From: Dinoroseobacter sp039192165
Lineage (GTDB): Bacteria > Pseudomonadota > Alphaproteobacteria > Rhodobacterales > Rhodobacteraceae
DNA: 64,000 nt
Assembly: GCA_039192165.1 (NCBI GenBank)
Contig: JBCCXD010000002.1
Span: 124,001 to 188,000, forward strand
Direction of reading: 5' to 3'
Shown: piece by piece, positions 58,871-64,000 of the stretch
How positions within the stretch are numbered: the stretch's first letter is position 1
How the letters are laid out: each line of letters starts with the position of its first letter
The notes under the pieces: generated by a model
The model's input: the letters and a program-made list of their open reading frames with translations, nothing else
Databases searched by the model: none
What the model was told of the DNA's origin: nothing
Translations under genes and position numbers: made by a program

Positions 58871-59953
58871 ATGGATCGTCGTAAGTTTTTGACCTCTGCT
58901 GGGGTCGGTGTGGGGGCCACTGCGCTGGCCGCGCCGAACATCGCACGCGCTCAAAGTCTACAGTGGAAGATGACCACTGCATTTCCACCGGGCCAGCCGT
59001 TCTATTCAACGGGTCCAGGCTCTTTGACTGACTTTGCCGATCGTGTTCGCACGATGTCGCAAGGCGCGCTCGATATTACAGTCTACCATGGTGGCGAACT
59101 GGTCCCGGCCTTTGAAGGGTTCGACGCTGTGCGCCAGGGCGTCGTAGAGATGAACGGCTGGGTCAGCTACTTCGGTGCAGGCAAAGTACCTGCCGCGCAG
59201 TTCTTTGGCGCAGTTCCATTCGGAATGTCCACTCAGGGTCAAAACGCCTGGTTCTACACCGGCGGCGGCATTGACCTTTGGAACGAAGTCTACGAACCCC
59301 TGGGCCTTGTTGCCATGCCCATCGGCGCAACCGGTGTGCAGATGACCGGATGGTTCAACAAGGAAATCAATTCGCTTGAAGACCTGCAGGGTCTGCGCAT
59401 GCGGATCCCGGGTCTTGCTGCGCGCGCCTACGCAGCCGTCGGAGTTGACGTAAAACTGCTTCCGGGCGGTGAGATCTTCCCGGCACTCGAGCGTGGCGTC
59501 ATCGACGCTGCGGAATGGGTTGGCCCAGCTCAGGATAAGATCCTGGGTCTGAACACCGCCGCGAAGTACTACTACACCACCGGCTGGCACGAACCGACAA
59601 CGGTTACGGAACTTTCAATCAACAAAGCTGCGTGGGACGGTCTTTCGCCGGAACTGCAGTCGATTGTCGAGAACGCGGCTGCGGCATGTAACGTCATCTC
59701 GCACTCCTGGGCCGAGGCCAACAATGCCGCGGCGTTGAAAGAGTTCGAAGCGAACGGGACCGAGCTGCGTGTTCTGCCAGATGACGTGATTGCTGCGCTC
59801 AAAGAGGCAATGGGCCCGGTTTACGAAGGCCTTGCTGACGACGATGCCGAGTTCAAGAAGGTGATGGACAGCTACTTCGCTTTCAAAGAAGAACACGACA
59901 TTTGGGCGGCTGCCTCAGAAGCAGTCTGGCATTCCAAGTTGCGCGACGCATAA
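58871..59953 (+). CDS. TRAP transporter binding protein (DctP type)
   Basis: The 360-residue precursor has a twin-arginine signal (MDRRKFLTSAG, cut near residue 28 after RAQ). The DctP fold follows, with DLQGLRMRIPGLAARAYAAVG, split for description, carrying the conserved Arg that binds carboxylates. Tat export means folding before transport. The ligand is probably an organic acid or alpha-keto acid; divergent placement next to the PuuE-like gene hints at a nitrogen-containing acid. Confidence 0.88.
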   Translation: MDRRKFLTSAGVGVGATALAAPNIARAQSLQWKMTTAFPPGQPFYSTGPGSLTDFADRVRTMSQGALDITVYHGGELVPAFEGFDAVRQGVVEMNGWVSYFGAGKVPAAQFFGAVPFGMSTQGQNAWFYTGGGIDLWNEVYEPLGLVAMPIGATGVQMTGWFNKEINSLEDLQGLRMRIPGLAARAYAAVGVDVKLLPGGEIFPALERGVIDAAEWVGPAQDKILGLNTAAKYYYTTGWHEPTTVTELSINKAAWDGLSPELQSIVENAAAACNVISHSWAEANNAAALKEFEANGTELRVLPDDVIAALKEAMGPVYEGLADDDAEFKKVMDSYFAFKEEHDIWAAASEAVWHSKLRDA

Positions 59954-59983
59954 GCGCCCGCAGACGGATTGAAGACAAGACCC

Positions 59984-60012
59984 GGCGGGCATCGCAAAAC
60001 GCGGTGCCCGCC
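59984..60012 (+). promoter_or_regulatory. Stem-loop between TRAP binding-protein and permease genes
   Basis: GGCGGGCA (59984-59991) and TGCCCGCC (60005-60012) pair perfectly, with a further GC-pairing inside the TCGCAAAACGCGG loop. No T-run follows. The position matches the stem-loop in the guanidine importer operon. Confidence 0.65.
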
Positions 60013-60035
60013 AGCATGTGGGGACGGGAACTTCC

Positions 60036-60548
60036 ATGGACTATGCACTGAAGCTGGCCGATTCTATCGACCGGCTGACCAAGGTCGCGTCGCGCGTTGC
60101 GGCGGCCCTGCTTTTGGCGCTTGTCGCGCTGGTTTTCTTCAATGTGTTCGGCCGCTATGTGATCGGTACCAGCCCGATCTGGGCGCAAGAGCTGGAATGG
60201 CATCTCATGGCGCCAATCGCGCTTCTGGGGATCACGGTTCTCATGCTCGAAAGTGGTCATGTCAGGGTGGACATGGTCTATGATCGATTGACACAGCAAT
60301 GGCAGGCCCGCCTCGATCTATTTTCAATGCTCTGCGGGGTGATCATTGCCTGCCTCTTTATCAAGTATTCTTGGGGTTTCGTGGATAACTCCTGGTCCAT
60401 CCGCGAAGGCTCTCCCGACCCTGGGGGACTGCCCGCGCGGTACATCGTGAAAGGCATGCTGCCTGTCGCCTTCGGTCTGTTTGCCCTCCAGTGCGCCGCC
60501 AACGCAATCCGCCATGTGGCCACTCTCAAGGAACTGCGCCATGGATGA
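60036..60548 (+). CDS. TRAP transporter small permease (DctQ type)
   Basis: ATG 60036 is chosen over GTG 60018 because the product then begins MDYALKLADSI. The 170-residue protein has four helices; FNVFGRYVIGTSPIWAQELEWHLM (split) is the DctQ signature. It stabilises the large permease. It overlaps the DctM gene by eight bases. Confidence 0.88.
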   Translation: MDYALKLADSIDRLTKVASRVAAALLLALVALVFFNVFGRYVIGTSPIWAQELEWHLMAPIALLGITVLMLESGHVRVDMVYDRLTQQWQARLDLFSMLCGVIIACLFIKYSWGFVDNSWSIREGSPDPGGLPARYIVKGMLPVAFGLFALQCAANAIRHVATLKELRHG

Positions 60549-61860
60549 TCTGCTCGCAATATATATGCTTCTCGGCTTCATGTTCTTTTTGCTGATCGGC
60601 ATGCCGGTCGGTATCGGCATCGCGACCGCGGGCTTCATCTTCGGTTGGATTGGTTTCGGAGACTTTCTGTTCAACCTCGTGCCGTCCCGGATCTATGGCG
60701 TCGTTACGAAGTACGAATTCCTGGCAATCCCCTTGTTCGTCTACATGGGCGTGATGCTGGAAAAATCGCGTGTGGCCGAAGATATGCTCGAGGTGATCGG
60801 GCGTTTGTCGGGCCGTCTAAATGGTGGAATGGCGATTGCGCTGATTATCGTCGGCGTACTGATGGGGGCGTCCACAGGGATCGTGGGGGCGACAGTTGTC
60901 ACGCTGACAATGCTGACCATGCCGGTCCTGTTAAAACGCGGGTACGATAAGGGTCTGTCCGCTGGTGCGATTTGCGCCTCAGGGACGCTCGGCCAGATCA
61001 TCCCACCCTCACTGGTTCTGATCCTGCTTGCTGACATCATGGGTGAAAGCGTCGGCACACTATTTGCGGCGTCGATGATCCCTGGCCTGATGCTCGCCGG
61101 TCTTTACATCGCGTTTCTGCTGATCCTAGGGCAGCTCAGGCCCGAAATGATGCCGCCGATCCCGGCGGAAGAACGCGCGCAAATCGGTGGCTGGAAGCTT
61201 GCTAAGAAAGCGATAGCGGCGCTGGCACCTCCCCTTTTGCTGGTCGGTGGCGTGCTCGGCACAATTATTGGTGGTCTGGCAGCACCTACCGAGGCCGCAG
61301 GCGTCGGAGCCGCTCTGTCGATTATGATCGCCGCGCTTTATGGGCGTTTGAACTTTCGGATGATCTGGGACGCCGCGCAATCGGCATTGCGTATCTCGGC
61401 GATGATCTTTTTTATCCTGATTGCCGCGCAAGTCTTTTCTGTGGCGTTCCGGGGTTTGCAGGGCGAAGACATCGTAAAGGACACCTTGGCACTCATGCCG
61501 GGCGGTGAACTGGGTGCATTGATCTTCCTGATGGTGCTGCTTTTTATCTTGGGTTTCTTCCTGGAGTGGATCGAAATCAGCTACATCGCGCTGCCGCTTC
61601 TTTTGCCTTTCTTTATGGAGGCCGGGGTGGACATGGTTTGGCTGGCGGCGCTTATTGCGTTGAACCTGCAGACGTCGTTTCTGACACCGCCGTTTGGCTG
61701 GGCGCTCTTCTTCCTGAAGGGGGCGGCACCGCCCGAGGTGACCACAAGTGCGATCTATCGCGGGGTGTTGCCATTTATTGCGATTCAGGCCTTCGCGCTC
61801 ATCCTGCTGTTCAATTATCCGGGCATCGCCACATGGCTACCGGAGGCCATAGGCTGGTAG
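60541..61860 (+). CDS. TRAP transporter large permease (DctM type)
   Basis: ATG 60541 gives 439 residues with about twelve hydrophobic helices. Typical DctM motifs: FLAIPLFVYMGVMLEKS, GASTGIVGATVVTL, SGTLGQIIPPSLVLIL and LNLQTSFLTPPFG. It is the sodium-coupled transport subunit. The gene ends base to base with the convergent livF. Confidence 0.92.
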   Translation: MDDLLAIYMLLGFMFFLLIGMPVGIGIATAGFIFGWIGFGDFLFNLVPSRIYGVVTKYEFLAIPLFVYMGVMLEKSRVAEDMLEVIGRLSGRLNGGMAIALIIVGVLMGASTGIVGATVVTLTMLTMPVLLKRGYDKGLSAGAICASGTLGQIIPPSLVLILLADIMGESVGTLFAASMIPGLMLAGLYIAFLLILGQLRPEMMPPIPAEERAQIGGWKLAKKAIAALAPPLLLVGGVLGTIIGGLAAPTEAAGVGAALSIMIAALYGRLNFRMIWDAAQSALRISAMIFFILIAAQVFSVAFRGLQGEDIVKDTLALMPGGELGALIFLMVLLFILGFFLEWIEISYIALPLLLPFFMEAGVDMVWLAALIALNLQTSFLTPPFGWALFFLKGAAPPEVTTSAIYRGVLPFIAIQAFALILLFNYPGIATWLPEAIGW

Positions 61861-62553
61861 CTAGACACCGAGCAAACGGGCGGCTTCATCAGATGAAAGC
61901 TGATTCAGGCCGCCCGCCCAAACACTGCATCCCCGGTCCAGGATCACCGCGCGATCTGCGATCCGCCGAAGCTCTTTCAGCGACTTGTCTATCACAAGAA
62001 TGCTCAGACCAGTTTCAGCGCGCACGGCAGCAATCGCGTTCCAGATTTCCGCCCGTACAACGGGTGCCAACCCCTCCGTAGCTTCATCGAGGATCAGCGC
62101 ACGGGGGTTCGTCATGAGCGCACGCCCGATGGCCAGCATCTGCTGTTCACCACCGGACAGCGAAGCGGCCACCTGGTTTTTGCGTTCGGCGAGCCGAGGA
62201 AACAGCTCAGTTACCCGATCCATATCCCAAGACCCAAGACGGGCTGCCACAACCAGGTTCTCTGCCACAGTTAGGTTTGGAAAACAGCGCCGTCCTTCGG
62301 GGACCAGGCCAATGCCCATCTGCGCGACCTTGTGCGCCGGAAAGCTGGCGATATCGGCCCCTGCCAGCGTGATTTTTCCACTGCGCGCTGGCAGCAATCC
62401 GCATAGCGCCCGAACAGTGGTCGTTTTTCCCATGCCGTTACGCCCCATAAGCGCGACGGTCTCGCCCTGGTCGATGTGCAAATCGACGCCCTTTAGCACC
62501 TCAGCAGTGCCGTAGCCCGCATGAAGCTGGGTAATCTCGATATACGGCGTCAT
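61861..62553 (-). CDS. livF: Branched-chain/amide ABC importer ATPase (LivF)
   Basis: The 230-residue ATPase has GRNGMGKTT, the LIV-specific VPEGRRCFPNLTV, signature LSGGEQQMLAIGRAL and LILDEATEGL. Order livM-livG-livF with four-base overlaps is canonical. The system imports branched-chain amino acids or, in some families, amides or urea; which one cannot be read. Confidence 0.9.
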   Translation of the reverse strand: MTPYIEITQLHAGYGTAEVLKGVDLHIDQGETVALMGRNGMGKTTTVRALCGLLPARSGKITLAGADIASFPAHKVAQMGIGLVPEGRRCFPNLTVAENLVVAARLGSWDMDRVTELFPRLAERKNQVAASLSGGEQQMLAIGRALMTNPRALILDEATEGLAPVVRAEIWNAIAAVRAETGLSILVIDKSLKELRRIADRAVILDRGCSVWAGGLNQLSSDEAARLLGV

Positions 62554-63305
62554 ACGGTCGCCTCGTCACCCAGATACGCCTCTCGCACGGCGGGATCAGT
62601 CCGAATTTCGTCCGGGGAGCCTGTAGCAATGATCCGCCCTGACACGAGCACGCTGATCCGGTCGGCCAGCCTGAATACTGCATCCATGTCATGTTCGACA
62701 AGCAGGATCGGAGCTTCTTCCCGAAGGCTGTCGAGAAGTCTGGTCATGGCTGCAGTGCCTTCCATTCCAAGGCCTGCCATCGGCTCATCCATCAGAAAAG
62801 CCTTAGGGTTTAGCGTCAGCGCGACAGCGACTTCAAGCTGTCGCCGCTGTCCGTGGCTTAAGGAGGAGGTAACGGTTTCGGCAGCGCCCGATAACCCGAC
62901 GCGGCTTAGGGCGGCCTCGGCGTCCCGGCGCAGCGCCGCATCTCCCAGAACGGTGCGGAACAAGCCCAGACGGTCGCCGCGGGCACCCAGCGCTCCGAGC
63001 AGGGTGTTCTGAAGCACCGTGTGCTCCATTGCGAGTGCCGAGATTTGAAAGGTCCGGGCCAACCCTGCCTGCGCCCGCGCAGCCGTGTCGAGCACAGTAA
63101 TATCCTGACCGTCTAGAAATACCCGCCCGGCATCCGGAGTAAGCCCTCCCGCGATTTGCGCAATCAGGGTAGACTTGCCTGCGCCGTTTGGGCCGATCAA
63201 TGCGTGGATTTCGCCGGCGCGCAGATCCAGTGTTACCGCATCCGATGCGATCAACGCTCCGAAGCGTTTTACCACTCCTTCGATTTGCAAGACTGGTGTT
63301 GTCAT
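62550..63305 (-). CDS. livG: Branched-chain/amide ABC importer ATPase (LivG)
   Basis: ATG 63305 overlaps the livM stop (ATGA); the frame to 63392 lies inside livM. The 251-residue ATPase has GPNGAGKSTLI, the LivG-typical LARTFQISALAMEHTVLQN (split), SLSHGQRRQLEVAVAL and LMDEPMAGLG. The ABC signature reads LSHGQ instead of LSGGQ, a change also seen in other LivG-type ATPases. Confidence 0.9.
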   Translation of the reverse strand: MTTPVLQIEGVVKRFGALIASDAVTLDLRAGEIHALIGPNGAGKSTLIAQIAGGLTPDAGRVFLDGQDITVLDTAARAQAGLARTFQISALAMEHTVLQNTLLGALGARGDRLGLFRTVLGDAALRRDAEAALSRVGLSGAAETVTSSLSHGQRRQLEVAVALTLNPKAFLMDEPMAGLGMEGTAAMTRLLDSLREEAPILLVEHDMDAVFRLADRISVLVSGRIIATGSPDEIRTDPAVREAYLGDEATV

Positions 63306-64000
63306 TTGCGCCCCCGAGACAAAAGCCCAACAAGTCCACCCGGAGCGAATAAAACAACCGCAAGCAACAGTGCGCCCACCCAGATCAGCCAATAGTCAGA
63401 AACGCCGCCAAGCCAATGCTCAAGCAGGATGAAGAGCGCTGCCCCAGCGACTGGGCCAAACAGCCGGGCGACGCCACCTAGGATCACAAAGATCATGATT
63501 TCGCCCGACATTTGCCAACTGAACATGGTCGGGCTGACGAAGCGGTTGAGGTCTGCGAAAAGAGCGCCTGCAAGACCGGTGACTGCACCAGAGAGCACAA
63601 AAACTATCAATCGCAGACGAAACGGGCGAAGGCCAACAGTCTCAACACGGTGCGGAACCTGTCGGGCCGCATCGAGCGCCAATCCAAAAGGCGAGGCAGC
63701 GATCCGTGCCGACAAAAATAACGCTGCAAGAAGCAAGACATAGGTAATGGCGAAGAATTCGATCGGATTGAGAGTGTTAAGTCCGGGGAAGTCGTTGCGA
63801 ACATAAATCGACAGTCCGTCTTCTCCGCCATAGGCCGGCCAAGAGATCGCGAAATAGTAGAACATCTGGCCGAATGCGAGAGTGATCATGATGAAATAGA
63901 CGCCCGAAGTCCGCAGGCAGAGTGCTCCGATCGCGAGCGCCGCAAGCGCCGCAGTGGTCACCGCCACCAGCCATATCAGCGGCATGGATTTTGTGCCTTC
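63302..64000 (-). CDS. livM: Branched-chain/amide ABC importer permease (LivM), 5' end missing
   Basis: The frame is open to the right edge of the window, so the visible 232 codons are the C-terminal part of a ~320-residue permease. It has six or so hydrophobic helices and the LivM signature (LALDAARQVPHRVETVGLRPFRLRLIVFVLS, split; ALDAARQ and GLRPFRLR). The start lies outside. Confidence 0.88.
   Translation of the reverse strand, partial: EGTKSMPLIWLVAVTTAALAALAIGALCLRTSGVYFIMITLAFGQMFYYFAISWPAYGGEDGLSIYVRNDFPGLNTLNPIEFFAITYVLLLAALFLSARIAASPFGLALDAARQVPHRVETVGLRPFRLRLIVFVLSGAVTGLAGALFADLNRFVSPTMFSWQMSGEIMIFVILGGVARLFGPVAGAALFILLEHWLGGVSDYWLIWVGALLLAVVLFAPGGLVGLLSRGRK

Overview
The window looks like chromosomal DNA of a marine alphaproteobacterium of the order Rhodobacterales (Roseobacter-type). 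The reasons are the high-GC coding style, the gene families present (LiuR-type MerR regulators, DmdB/DmdC-like acyl-CoA enzymes, TRAP and Liv transporters, a bifunctional malic enzyme) and small lineage-typical membrane proteins. No rRNA, prophage, insertion sequence or CRISPR array was seen. There is one tRNA, tRNA-Gly(TCC).

Layout. 1-2956: the end of a MipA/OmpV-type porin-like gene, a CBM-like protein with a Pro-Ala-Asp-Pro repeat, and a membrane protein. 2957-8210: lepA sits between two small AT-richer accessory patches. The left patch carries a broken PIN-like nuclease gene. The right patch carries an XRE regulator, an ImmA/IrrE-type metallopeptidase and a small membrane protein. Both patches border copies of the same ~50-bp repeat. 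8210-12455: small membrane proteins, VOC-rbsD, cytochrome b561 and an alpha/beta hydrolase. 12487-22212: glyA and nadK (divergent), a sigma-54-type response regulator coupled to a hybrid histidine kinase, prpE and maeB. 22391-26917: a nucleoside salvage operon, cdd-deoA-deoB-add-upp. 28059-40007: fatty-acid/acyl-CoA catabolism. A MerR regulator, two acyl-CoA dehydrogenases, a 70-aa protein, a GST, thiolase, FadJ-like enzyme and an FUSC-like membrane protein form one minus-strand run, with a second MerR beside it. 40110-52777: thioesterases, MATE, ArsC-pyrD-DUF952, a 5'-nucleotidase, MFS, YedK, tRNA-Gly, an MsbA-like exporter and an acyl-CoA synthetase.

53145-57796 is the most notable region. 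A guanidine-I (ykkC-type) riboswitch precedes a three-gene ABC importer of the urea-carboxylase-associated type. An arginase-superfamily enzyme resembling the nickel-dependent guanidine hydrolase GdmH follows, then a cysteine-free protein with seven histidines in its first 23 residues. The set reads as a guanidine uptake and hydrolysis operon. The His-rich protein is a candidate nickel-handling or accessory factor that I do not recognise from any described system. The classical HypA/HypB-like partners of GdmH are not in the window.

57797-64000: a PuuE-like polysaccharide-deacetylase-family gene faces away from a DctPQM TRAP transporter, followed by a convergent livM-livG-livF run that leaves the window. 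Both periplasmic-transporter operons carry a strong stem-loop directly after the binding-protein gene. Function calls rest on reading motifs by eye. Substrates of the transporters, apart from the riboswitch-linked one, cannot be read from the sequence.
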